Origin: Candidatus Berkelbacteria bacterium Licking1014_7 | GTDB taxonomy: Bacteria; Patescibacteriota; UBA1384; GWA2-35-9; CG2-30-39-44 | Reading direction: 5' to 3' | Length of the DNA: 46,286 bases | NCBI GenBank assembly: GCA_007376535.1 | Contig: VMGK01000009.1 | Span: 1 to 46,286 of the forward strand | Shown here: positions 23,486-31,524 of the stretch, piece after piece | How the letters are laid out: each line of letters opens with the position of its first letter | How positions within the stretch are numbered: position 1 is the first letter of the stretch | Position numbers and translations under genes: made by a program | Notes under the pieces: generated by a model | What the model was told of the DNA's origin: nothing | What the model saw: the letters and a program-made list of their open reading frames with translations, nothing else | Database searches by the model: none

Positions 23486-24730
23486 ATGAACATCATCGCA
23501 AAAATTGAAGGGCATGGCGCGCTGGACATTGACTTCTCAGCCAAAAAAGCCAAACTTAGAATTTTGGAAGGCGAACGGCTGTTTGAAGGAATTTTGGTTG
23601 GACGACCTTTTGACCAAACCTACTGGATTACTCCCAGAATTTGCGGCGTTTGCCCGATAGTCCACGCGCTGGCTTCAGTCAAAGCGGTTGAACGGGCATT
23701 TCGCGCGCAAGTAAGTTCTCAAACCATTCATTTGCGATCGCTTTTATTTTGCTCACAAATGATCCAATCGCACATTTTACATCTAGTATTTTTAAGTTTG
23801 CCTGATTATCTTGGACTTGATCGCGGCACAGAAATTAAAGACCAACACCCGCGTTATTTTTCATTCGCGCTGAATATTAAAAAGGCGGCTGATTTTATCG
23901 CAGAAACAATCGGCGGCAGAGCAGTGCATCCCACCACTATCACTGCTGGCGGTTTTTTCCGTCTGCCTAAAATTTCCCAAATTAAAGCCATTAAATCGCA
24001 ACTGATGCAGATATTAAATGACGCGGAAGGGGTCTTAAATTTAGCCCTGTCGCTTGATTATCCGCAGCTTAAAAATCCCTGCGAATATCTGTCCGCTTGC
24101 CCGTATGACGAAAATGAATACCCCATTTATAATTATCAAAAAATATTGTCTAATCGCGGTTTTGGTCTTAAAATAGAAAATTATCAAACCGAAATCAAAG
24201 AAAAAGTTGTTAGCAATTCCACGGCAAAATTCGCGCGCCGAAAAGGTAGTGGCTTTATGGTCGGCGCGCTGGCGCGCATGGCGCTTTTTAGCGATCGCTT
24301 TTCGCCGCTGATCAAGAAATATTTGGAAAAAATTGATATTGAAGAAATGAAATTTAATCCATTTTACAATAATTTAGCGCAGCCGTTTGAAATCTTGCAT
24401 TACACTGAGCAGGGAATTTTGCTCTGCGATAAAATCTTGCGCGACGGTTTAGACGAACGACCAACGGTCGGTTTCAAAATCAAAAGCGGTCGCGGCGTCG
24501 GCGTGATGGAAGCGCCGCGCGGCACGCTTTATCATGACTATACTTTTGACGCTAAAGGCAATGTTCTTAAAGCCAATATCATCACGCCGACGGTGCAAAA
24601 TTTAACCCATATTGAAGAAGACGGCAACGCGCTTTTACTCACTTGCGATCGCTCAAAAAATGAATGTATTGATCTGATTAAAATGCTCATTCGGGCTTAT
24701 GATCCCTGTATCACTTGCAGTGTGCACTAA
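23486..24730 (+). CDS. hydA: [NiFe] sulfhydrogenase alpha (large, catalytic) subunit (HydA)
   Basis: 414 residues. The NiFe site ligands are complete: L1 motif RICGVCPIVH (51-60; Cys53 and Cys56) and L2 motif DPCITCSVH (406-414; Cys408 and Cys411). Glu8 in IEGHG is also conserved. The enzyme interconverts H2 and protons and in group 3b may also reduce sulfur, coupled to NADP(H), in the cytoplasm. The protein ends exactly at the His of the L2 motif, the point at which large subunits are normally cut by a maturation protease, so no C-terminal peptide is present. A family-1 REP palindrome begins 10 bp after the stop. Confidence 0.96.
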   Translation: MNIIAKIEGHGALDIDFSAKKAKLRILEGERLFEGILVGRPFDQTYWITPRICGVCPIVHALASVKAVERAFRAQVSSQTIHLRSLLFCSQMIQSHILHLVFLSLPDYLGLDRGTEIKDQHPRYFSFALNIKKAADFIAETIGGRAVHPTTITAGGFFRLPKISQIKAIKSQLMQILNDAEGVLNLALSLDYPQLKNPCEYLSACPYDENEYPIYNYQKILSNRGFGLKIENYQTEIKEKVVSNSTAKFARRKGSGFMVGALARMALFSDRFSPLIKKYLEKIDIEEMKFNPFYNNLAQPFEILHYTEQGILLCDKILRDGLDERPTVGFKIKSGRGVGVMEAPRGTLYHDYTFDAKGNVLKANIITPTVQNLTHIEEDGNALLLTCDRSKNECIDLIKMLIRAYDPCITCSVH

Positions 24731-24740
24731 TTAACTTAAC

Positions 24741-24783
24741 TAACCCAAATTTGCAAGCCCGACGGGCTTGCAAATTTGGGTTA
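24741..24783. repeat. REP-like palindrome, family 1, orphan copy after hydA
   Basis: Perfect 21-bp arms (24741-24761, 24763-24783) around one A, with the same core as the RAYT-1 flanks 22 kb away. The central base differs (A instead of T), which equals the inverted orientation. It could end hydrogenase transcription. Confidence 0.9.
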
Positions 24784-24898
24784 ATCCAATGTATTAAAAA
24801 ACAAAAATTATTGCTCTATATTTTTTTTCTGCTAATATAGATATTAGACTTGCAAAAACTCTTTTGCTGGCGCATCATTGAAAACAGGAGGAAACCCA

Positions 24899-25693
24899 AT
24901 GAACGCAAACCAAAACGCCAAATTGGAAATGCAAAACATTTGGATAGGCAAGCCAGCAGCGCTAAAACTATTACTGCGCGTCGGCTTATCCTGCCTTGCC
25001 CAACCGCGCACCCTATCAAATCAATTTCAATTATTGTTTACGCTTGATACTCCGACACTTTATGACTTATTTATTATTATTCCAACGATTGCTATTGACT
25101 TACTGAAATACTGTCACAAAAAAGAACAAACTACCATTGAAAAAAATGACATTTTAGAACTTTTAGCCAGTCGCGATCATCTTACTCCCTCAATAGAATA
25201 TCTTAAAAACCCGGAACGTTCTATGACACCAGAAAACCAAATGTATTCAGGACGGCTTGCAGAATTGGGTATTGACCTTTCCACTCCTTGCAACCAATCT
25301 GTTTTCTTGTACAGCGATCTGCTTACTTTTGGACGGATCAGGCAGATACAACAAAACGAACATACATTAGCCGAAGTTATGTCAGAGACCAAACCGGGCA
25401 CAATTCTGCAAAATGTTGGTGTTCCGGAAGATTTACAAAAGGATGCCGTGCCCAGCGCGCGAGTTTGCACGCATTTTGGAATTGTGGTATTTGTCGGACA
25501 ACCTCACCATAATTCTTTACTCAACCGCTTACTGGCCGGACAAAAACATTGCCAAAACAAAAATATTTTTAATGATTTACTGCCAAACATTGACTATCGG
25601 CATTTTTGCCCAGCGGAAAATCCAGATCAAAAAGACCCCAAAAACGGAGCCAATCTAATTGAATGGTCCAGACCGCTGCTAACTAATAAATAG
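24899..25693 (+). CDS. Protein of unknown function beside hypC
   Basis: 264 residues from ATG 24899, chosen because AGGAGG lies 7 bp upstream. No transmembrane helix is convincing; a hydrophobic stretch at about 48-70 (TLYDLFIIIPTIAIDLL) is probably buried. Segments such as MTPENQMYSGRLAELGIDLS, RVCTHFGIVVFVGQPHHN and HCQNKNIFNDLLPNIDYRHF hold several His and Cys residues, but no known motif is apparent. I do not recognise the family. It lies between hydA and the convergent hypC, overlapping hypC's 3' end by 11 bp, so a hydrogenase-related job is possible but unproven. Confidence 0.7.
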   Translation: MNANQNAKLEMQNIWIGKPAALKLLLRVGLSCLAQPRTLSNQFQLLFTLDTPTLYDLFIIIPTIAIDLLKYCHKKEQTTIEKNDILELLASRDHLTPSIEYLKNPERSMTPENQMYSGRLAELGIDLSTPCNQSVFLYSDLLTFGRIRQIQQNEHTLAEVMSETKPGTILQNVGVPEDLQKDAVPSARVCTHFGIVVFVGQPHHNSLLNRLLAGQKHCQNKNIFNDLLPNIDYRHFCPAENPDQKDPKNGANLIEWSRPLLTNK

Positions 25694-25901
25694 GACTTAA
25701 CTCGCGAGACAATTTTAACATCTCATCTGCGCTTTTTTTGTCAAGAATTTGTATGGCAATATCCCCGTGGGCGATCAGCCAATCGCCCTTTTTTAATTTG
25801 GGCAAAAGCGACACATCAACCAAATGCGAATGATTTTCGCCTTGAACTTGGGCTTTTTCGCCCCTAAACCCGATTATTTTCATTGGAGTGGCGAGACACA
25901 T
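25683..25901 (-). CDS. hypC: HypC/HybG-type hydrogenase maturation chaperone
   Basis: 72 residues starting MCLATPMKII, the invariant MC(L/I)xxP start in which Cys2 binds the Fe(CN)2CO intermediate with HypD and presents it to the large subunit. The beta-barrel core (VDVSLLPKLKKGDWLIAHGDIAIQIL) is intact. GGGAGGACT precedes the ATG. It is the only maturation gene in the window; HypA, B, D, E, F are not seen. Its 3' end overlaps the convergent unknown gene by 11 bp. Confidence 0.95.
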   Translation of the reverse strand: MCLATPMKIIGFRGEKAQVQGENHSHLVDVSLLPKLKKGDWLIAHGDIAIQILDKKSADEMLKLSRELSPIY

Positions 25902-25990
25902 AGTCCTCCCTTCAGTCGGGAATTTCTAATTTTTAATTTCTAATTTCTAAACAAATCCGAAATTCCAATGATTAAATTTTTAAAACTATT

Positions 25991-26692
25991 TTATTCGGTG
26001 AATTTTAAGGTAGAGAGGATTTGGTCGAAGATTATAATATCACCATTATATTTACTGCAAATATCAAATGTTATTTTATTTGCATTACCCAATTTAATTA
26101 TTGCTGAATTGTAGTTATCTCCTATTTTGCTTCCACTAGATGTATTAGCATTGAAAATTCCGCTTAATCGAATAGTCTCATGCGAATCAACTTTTATTAT
26201 TTTTGTCTGGAAATTATCAATAGTTGGATAGCTAGATTGATTAGCTAAATTATTAAATAAACCTGTAAATCCCTCTACCATAACAAAATATTTGGTAGGG
26301 CAATCTTCATTACCCAAGCTTTTTTTATTCTTATCATCAGTAATTCCGATATAATACTGATTACGATTAGTCGACTCATCCACCATATGATATTCGATAA
26401 TAAAATGGTTCTCCGGATACTTAAAACTAAATCCATATTTCTCGTTGGTATAAGTTTTCCAGTCGGCCGTCGGATCGGCTGGTATAGTTTCACTAGTCGG
26501 AATTTCCCCGCTGATGGCATCCGTCTCGTCTGTCTGCTCTTCAATTACTGGCGCCTCAGGCGGAGTATTATTATCCTGCTGGATTTTTACCAAATAAAAC
26601 ACGCCAATACTTATGCCAGTTAAAATTATCACTGACAAAATTATTACAAGAATCGGCATTACTATGCCTTGCCCAAAATGATTGTTTTTCAT
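25991..26692 (-). CDS. Membrane-anchored extracytoplasmic protein of unknown function
   Basis: 233 residues: N-terminal transmembrane helix about 10-34 (IVMPILVIILSVIILTGISIGVFYLV), an acidic Pro/Thr/Glu-rich linker (NNTPPEAPVIEEQTDETDA), then a globular domain that begins WKTYTNEKYGFSFKYPENH, the opening typical of the PsbP-like/DUF domain seen in many CPR lipoprotein-like proteins. GGGAGAAT lies upstream of the ATG. A role in the envelope is inferred; no catalytic residues are evident. Confidence 0.78.
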   Translation of the reverse strand: MKNNHFGQGIVMPILVIILSVIILTGISIGVFYLVKIQQDNNTPPEAPVIEEQTDETDAISGEIPTSETIPADPTADWKTYTNEKYGFSFKYPENHFIIEYHMVDESTNRNQYYIGITDDKNKKSLGNEDCPTKYFVMVEGFTGLFNNLANQSSYPTIDNFQTKIIKVDSHETIRLSGIFNANTSSGSKIGDNYNSAIIKLGNANKITFDICSKYNGDIIIFDQILSTLKFTE

Positions 26693-26713
26693 ATTAATTA
26701 TTCTCCCTGTTAT

Positions 26714-26845
26714 TTACACGACTTACGCACTTTTATTTTTAATATATTTTCGCAGGATAATTGACTTCGACGCCATCCGCAGCCGAGCGGGCCGGTCTTT
26801 GATCTTGCGAAGCAAGCATCAAAGGAGCGAGGCAGATTTTGGAGA
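26714..26845. repeat. Dispersed repeat that truncates the HEPN gene
   Basis: Begins CACGACTTACGCA and TATATTTTCGCAGGATAAT (compare 20365-20409), then a GC-rich CGCCATCCGCAGCCGAGCGG segment and a GATCTTGCGAAGCAAGCATC hairpin (about 26802-26823: CTTGC/GCAAG). It runs into the 3' end of the HEPN gene and supplies its last codons and stop. Confidence 0.65.
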
Positions 26846-27031
26846 AAAACATTTTACCCCAAAGTTATCATCCAAAAAAATTTTGGTTGTTTTCCAGGAT
26901 AAATCATAACACAATTCAAATCTTAATATTGCGCTATCGCGATTCATTTTCGTTTTTCTGGCAGACAGCGCTTCCCCCAATCTCTCTACCGCTTTTTCGA
27001 ATTTATTGAAACTGACGCTAAACTTTGTCAT
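26819..27031 (-). pseudogene. Truncated HEPN-type nucleotidyltransferase-substrate-binding protein (HI0074/HepT-like)
   Basis: 70 residues: FNKFEKAVERLGEAL and RDSAILRFELCYDLSWKTTKIFL match the first half of the HI0074 four-helix bundle (family about 130 residues). After GVKCFSPK the sequence turns into SASLL and stops inside a dispersed repeat, so the C-terminal half, where HEPN toxins carry the R-x4-6-H ribonuclease motif, is missing. It overlaps the MNT partner by 14 bp. Likely an inactive remnant. Confidence 0.78.
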
Positions 27032-27338
27032 ATGTTATCTCCTCAATATATTCTTGGGCAATCTGCTGAAAATCTTTATCGCTTCGGCTAAAATCAACCA
27101 CATCAATTTTATATAAAATCGGCAATTCTTCAATTTCATCTTTGATTTTGCCTAAAACGGCAAGATCAATCGGGCGCGTGCCCTTTATACCGACATCAAT
27201 ATCTGATCGCTCGCTATTCTCCCCTGAAACGCGCGAGCCAAAAAAGAAAATTTTATACTTTTTTAAATCTAAGTGCTTGACAAAAATTTTCAACAATTGC
27301 TTTTCTAACTTCTTTTGCGAAATATGTTCTAACTTCAT
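27018..27338 (-). CDS. MNT-type minimal nucleotidyltransferase (MntA/HI0073-like)
   Basis: 106 residues with the pol-beta fold signature FFGSRVSGENSERSDIDVGI: Gly34-Ser35 and catalytic Asp46/Asp48, plus the third acidic residue region IDVVDFS. In HEPN/MNT modules the MNT protein neutralises the HEPN RNase, in some cases by AMPylating it. Here its HEPN partner is truncated, so the antitoxin appears to have outlived the toxin. The genes overlap by 14 bp, showing former co-translation. The protein has the full length for the family. Confidence 0.9.
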   Translation of the reverse strand: MKLEHISQKKLEKQLLKIFVKHLDLKKYKIFFFGSRVSGENSERSDIDVGIKGTRPIDLAVLGKIKDEIEELPILYKIDVVDFSRSDKDFQQIAQEYIEEITYDKV

Positions 27339-27372
27339 AATCCAATTCTACCATTTTCTGCCACAAAATCAA

Positions 27373-30300
27373 TCAAATTAGGACTTTCAGGTCCTGGACA
27401 AATCCTTTGAAAATATTCAAAAAATCCGCGCCTAAAACCGAATCCCGCACCCTTAACATTCCGGTCTTTGGCAGTTCAGCAGAAGCAGTCGCTGTACCGG
27501 TTGCCGTGGCTGAGACCTGGGCAGTATTAGTTGAAATATTCCCTGTTGTGTCAAACGAGCGAACCACGAAATAATAAGTCGTTCCCGCGCTAAGCCCGGT
27601 ATTTTCATAAGAAATGGCGGTTTTAGAATTTAGGGTTGTCACCAAGCCGCCAATTGTTCCAGACACAGTCGAGCGATAAATCTTGATGCCAGAAAAATCC
27701 GCGTCAGTCGGATTGGTCCAGGCGAGGGTCGCCTTATTGTCGCCGGCAGTAGCGGAAATTCCGCTGGGCGCGCTCGGCGCAGTCGTGTCAGCCACATCAG
27801 TGGTAATGGCAAACACCGTGAAGTGATCCACTGAAATGGTAATCGTATTATTGTCTTTATCCACGATCACATTGGATACCTGCTCCCATTCTCCAGTAGT
27901 TTCATTGTAGTATTTAAGCGTCAAATCGTCTTCAGTCAACCCCTCGGCGCTCAATACCCCTTCGGTAAAAGGAAAAGTAATCGTGATAGAAGCATTGAAG
28001 GTAGAAACCGCAGTGCCGTCTGGTTCGGTAATGGAAAAGTCATAGCCGTACCACAGCGGCTTATCGCCTTTCTGCGCCGGCAGAGTGGCTTTGGGCGTGG
28101 CAGTAAAGGTAACCGAAGCCGGCGGATTATTTAGATCCGACACCGCGGCATTGGCAGGAATGTTGATTTTCGTGTCGTCAGACAAAGAAATGGTTTTGAG
28201 CTTGGTCGGATCAAAAGTTACGGAAGTCGCATCCGGTAAGGTCCAGTTTTTCTCTTTCAAAACAATGTTTTGAGTGAAAGTATCTCCGCTGCCAGTCTCC
28301 ACCAGATATTCGTCAGACATATAGACTTTTTGGCTGTCTTCTTTGGACGCGCCCATGTGCCAGACATCGTTTTTAGTCGCGTTGGCAGAATAACTGCCGT
28401 TGGTGTCAGCATTCACCTGACTGCCGCCGCCTTTCTCTGCCCATGCCCAGACATAAGCCGCAGTTTTGGCGCCGCTCAAAGTAACCGTACCGTTAATATG
28501 GGCGTCAACCTGACGGAAAGTCAAATTCACGGTTGCCGGATTAGAGCTATCCACTGTCACCTGCTGTTCTTCGGGGGTAATATAGCCTTGAGCAGTCTGC
28601 TGCCAATAAGGCACGCCGGCATTGACATAATAAGTCCCAGCTGGAACATTCATGGTGAAATTGCCGTCAGCGTCAGTCCAGGCAGTGTTGGCATAATACC
28701 ACATTCCTTTGCCGCTTCCGGACTCTTTTTTACCGCTGCGGGTGTCAAAACTCACGGCGATATTCTCCATTGCCGCGCCGTCGTATTTTTTCACCGTACC
28801 GGAAATCCGCGAATCAATCTTGCGCAAGGTGATATCTTTGACAATCGTCTGTCCGGAACTAATGGTGATTTTATTGTCATCCATCAACTGTGAGGCGTAA
28901 CCGGAATTGTAATCCACCCAGTAGCTCATATACCAAGTGCCGGCTGATACTGCCATGGTGTATTGCCCGGTAGCAGTATCCACCGAGCCGCCGGCCCAAG
29001 CATATTTATTATTGGTGGCGCTCACCCATGCCCATTTGCCGGTTATTGCGTTGCCGTCGGTATCTTTGAGATAACCAGTAATAGTCGCATCTTTTTTAAG
29101 CATTACGATTTGGGCAGTGGCAGTTGCTCCAGCCGCCACCGTCACTTGGGTCGGATCCCCGGGGCTGTAATCATTGCCGCCCCAGCCCACAGTGATTTTA
29201 TGGGTGCCAGCCGGAACTTTCATCGTAAATTGACCATTGGTGACTGACGCGCCGACATTGGAATACCAATACTCTTTGCCTAAATCCGAAGTATCAATAT
29301 AAGCCCACGAGTTGAGAGTTGTAAGGACCGCGCCGCTGGAATCCACCACTGTTCCGCTGATGGTGGCATTGAGCGTCATAAAGGAAAAATTATTGCCTGA
29401 CGAAGCCGTACCGCTCACAACAGTAATTGCCTTGGGTTTGCCCAGATAAGTGTAGCTTGAATTCCAACTGGGATAGGCGTTCACCTGCCAGTCGCCCGGA
29501 GAAACAAGTAAAGAATAGTTGCCTGAAGAATCAGTGGTGGCGTTTGCCCAGTCATAATTGCCGCCGCTCTTCCACGCATAGACATTGGCGCCTGACACGC
29601 CGCTGCTGTTTTCATCTGTTACCGCGCCGGTGATATAATCGGTTTTCGCGCCGTAGACAATTTTCAGGACGATCCCCGTGTCACTCTCGCCCACTGTCAG
29701 ACTGCCGCTATTTAATTTATCCCAGCCGCCGGACGAATTTTGCTGATACACTCCGTCCAGATAATAAGTATTGCTGGACGACCACGGATAAACTTTGAAT
29801 TTACCGGTGATCAGCCGTCCGGTAAACGAATTAGTATTATACAAACTGGCGTAAAAACCAGACCAAGGGGAGGCGGTCTGATAGATTGACACTCCGCCAT
29901 TGGTAATGGCTGTTTCAGTGCCATTGGCATCACGATACACCATCGTGCCAGCCACCACGCACTTGGGTATGGTTGCGGTAAAATTTAGGGTTGTGGTTTC
30001 AGTGGTCTGGTTATTGGCAAAAGAAATATCCTGGGCCGTGCCAGTATAGACCCAGTTGCCGCTCCAACTGTTGGAAAGGTTGACTGACCAGTTGCCGCCG
30101 CCCAGTTTCATCGTGTAATAACCCTGACTGTCAGTCTGGGCATAGCCATAATCCCAAGTGCTTTGCTGGTTGGCGTAAATATAAGCGTCAGTAATCGCCG
30201 AGCCATTATCAGCCAGCACCCGCCCGCTAATCGTCTTGGTTTTGAGCTCCATGGTAATGTCTTTCAACTGAATGGAGCCGCTGTGAGTGATAGTGGCGGT

Positions 30301-31050
30301 ATAACGTTTGATATCCTGTCTGTCCCAAGGCGGAGACACAGTCAGGGTGTAGGAACCATTGGGCAAAGTATCCCCCAACTCATAGTAGCCAGTATTGCTG
30401 GTCTGGGCATAAGCATAACCGGTGTAGTTGGAATTATACATTGACAAATAGGCGCCGCTTAAAGCTGAACCGCCCGCAGTCACTGTGCCGTACACTGCCA
30501 CCGAACCAATGGTAAAAGTGTCTGACAGATATTCGCGCTTGCTGTAGCTGCCGTCCACATCCGTGCCCCAGCGGTTGGTGTAAATATGGAGCTGATAGCC
30601 GCCGGCGTAAGAGGGGTTACGGATGCTGTCAATTTTAATCTGGACTGTTTTACCGCCGGTTAAAGTCTGGCTGGACTTGACCACGAATGCCATAGTATTG
30701 CCGCTGAAATAGGCTTTTTCCAGAACCGTGGTGTCAGTCGCGCCGTCAATTTTAATGTAGTCCACAGTCGCGCTGTAGGTGTCAAAATAGCCGGAATCAT
30801 TGCCGCGGAAAATCATATAAATATAGCCGTACGCCTTCAAATCGCTGGTCGGAGTGAACCCGACCGTGTAATTTGACAATTGTCCGGTGCTGGTATTGGA
30901 CGGCGAAACAGTAATGCTAGAAATCGTGCCAGCTTTGGCTTTAGGCGTTTCTGATTTTTGAGATAATTTTCCCGCGCTTAACCAGACCGCTAAAATAGCG
31001 ATTGCCATAAAAATCGCCCCCCGCTTAAAAAATTTCATAAACAAGTTCAT
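27373..31050 (-). CDS. Giant secreted protein with carboxypeptidase-regulatory-like repeats
   Basis: 1225 residues. Signal peptide about 1-40 (RGAIFMAIAILAVWLSAG); N-terminal beta domain with SITVSPSNTSTGQLSNYTVGF; then six or more carboxypeptidase-regulatory-like (Cna-B-type) modules between about 185 and 900, each with ISGTV...G....Y and a GSYTLTV or GTWYMSY-type strand; a ZU5-like region about 930-1070; and an FN3 domain about 1087-1184. LPKTG (1193-1197) occurs near the end but is not followed by a hydrophobic helix. Aromatic-rich repeats suggest a stalk-like surface structure or glycan binding. AAGGAGG lies seven bases before the ATG. Position and strand suggest a single-gene unit. Confidence 0.9.
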   Translation of the reverse strand: MNLFMKFFKRGAIFMAIAILAVWLSAGKLSQKSETPKAKAGTISSITVSPSNTSTGQLSNYTVGFTPTSDLKAYGYIYMIFRGNDSGYFDTYSATVDYIKIDGATDTTVLEKAYFSGNTMAFVVKSSQTLTGGKTVQIKIDSIRNPSYAGGYQLHIYTNRWGTDVDGSYSKREYLSDTFTIGSVAVYGTVTAGGSALSGAYLSMYNSNYTGYAYAQTSNTGYYELGDTLPNGSYTLTVSPPWDRQDIKRYTATITHSGSIQLKDITMELKTKTISGRVLADNGSAITDAYIYANQQSTWDYGYAQTDSQGYYTMKLGGGNWSVNLSNSWSGNWVYTGTAQDISFANNQTTETTTLNFTATIPKCVVAGTMVYRDANGTETAITNGGVSIYQTASPWSGFYASLYNTNSFTGRLITGKFKVYPWSSSNTYYLDGVYQQNSSGGWDKLNSGSLTVGESDTGIVLKIVYGAKTDYITGAVTDENSSGVSGANVYAWKSGGNYDWANATTDSSGNYSLLVSPGDWQVNAYPSWNSSYTYLGKPKAITVVSGTASSGNNFSFMTLNATISGTVVDSSGAVLTTLNSWAYIDTSDLGKEYWYSNVGASVTNGQFTMKVPAGTHKITVGWGGNDYSPGDPTQVTVAAGATATAQIVMLKKDATITGYLKDTDGNAITGKWAWVSATNNKYAWAGGSVDTATGQYTMAVSAGTWYMSYWVDYNSGYASQLMDDNKITISSGQTIVKDITLRKIDSRISGTVKKYDGAAMENIAVSFDTRSGKKESGSGKGMWYYANTAWTDADGNFTMNVPAGTYYVNAGVPYWQQTAQGYITPEEQQVTVDSSNPATVNLTFRQVDAHINGTVTLSGAKTAAYVWAWAEKGGGSQVNADTNGSYSANATKNDVWHMGASKEDSQKVYMSDEYLVETGSGDTFTQNIVLKEKNWTLPDATSVTFDPTKLKTISLSDDTKINIPANAAVSDLNNPPASVTFTATPKATLPAQKGDKPLWYGYDFSITEPDGTAVSTFNASITITFPFTEGVLSAEGLTEDDLTLKYYNETTGEWEQVSNVIVDKDNNTITISVDHFTVFAITTDVADTTAPSAPSGISATAGDNKATLAWTNPTDADFSGIKIYRSTVSGTIGGLVTTLNSKTAISYENTGLSAGTTYYFVVRSFDTTGNISTNTAQVSATATGTATASAELPKTGMLRVRDSVLGADFLNIFKGFVQDLKVLI

Positions 31051-31351
31051 TTTCCCTCCTTGTTATTTTACTTTGTTATTTTACTTTGATTATCAATTAA
31101 TCAATTATATGATACCACTTTTCTAAGAGCCTGTTAAATAACTACTCTAAGTTTACAGCAAAAGACGATATTTTAATTATACCATAATGACCAAGTCGTG
31201 CAAAAAAATGCCCAATGGGGTTTAATGAAATTATATTCGCACCTTGAAAAGAAGAGGCAACATGCGACAACGGAAAAACGCTGTAGTTGACTTTTAATCC
31301 CGCCTTGGCGGGATTACGCTCGGCGAGGCGGGAAACGCAAACTTTACTAAT
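31051..31351. other. Spacer with direct repeat and hairpin
   Basis: Contains AAAGTAAAATAAC twice on the minus strand (about 31059-31090) just upstream of the giant surface-protein gene, and an AATCCCGCCTTGGCGGGATT hairpin (about 31296-31315) beside the tRNA-Gln. No ORF is supported. Confidence 0.5.
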
Positions 31352-31425
31352 TGGCTGCGGGGCTTGGACTCGAACCAAGATACCATTCTCCAGAGGAATG
31401 TGTCCTGCCATTAGACGACCCCGCA
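31352..31425 (-). tRNA. tRNA-Gln(CUG) with encoded CCA
   Basis: Acceptor TGCGGGG/CCCCGCA, anticodon stem CATTC/GAATG with loop CTCTGGA (CUG), T-arm CTTGG TTCGAGT CCAAG, discriminator G followed by genomic CCA. Unlike the other three tRNAs in the window the CCA is encoded. gltX but no glutaminyl-tRNA synthetase is nearby. Confidence 0.93.
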
Positions 31426-31461
31426 ATGTCTGTGGCAAAAAAAGTGTCAATATAATTTGTC

Positions 31462-31524
31462 AATTCGACATATCCATACCTGCAAACAGGTCAGACCTGT
31501 TTGCAGGTATGGATATGTCGAATT
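31462..31524. repeat. REP-like palindrome, family 3, copy B, overlapping the glycosyltransferase 3' end
   Basis: Perfect 31-bp arms (31462-31492 and 31494-31524) around a single A. The core ACCTGCAAACAGGTC is shared with 15428-15484. The right arm provides the last 11 codons and stop region of the glycosyltransferase. Confidence 0.92.

Noticed and set aside
27460-27475. LPKTG motif near the C-terminus of the giant surface protein
   Set aside because: A sortase signal needs a following hydrophobic helix and a basic end; here LPKTG is followed by a mixed sequence without a membrane segment, and no sortase gene is seen.
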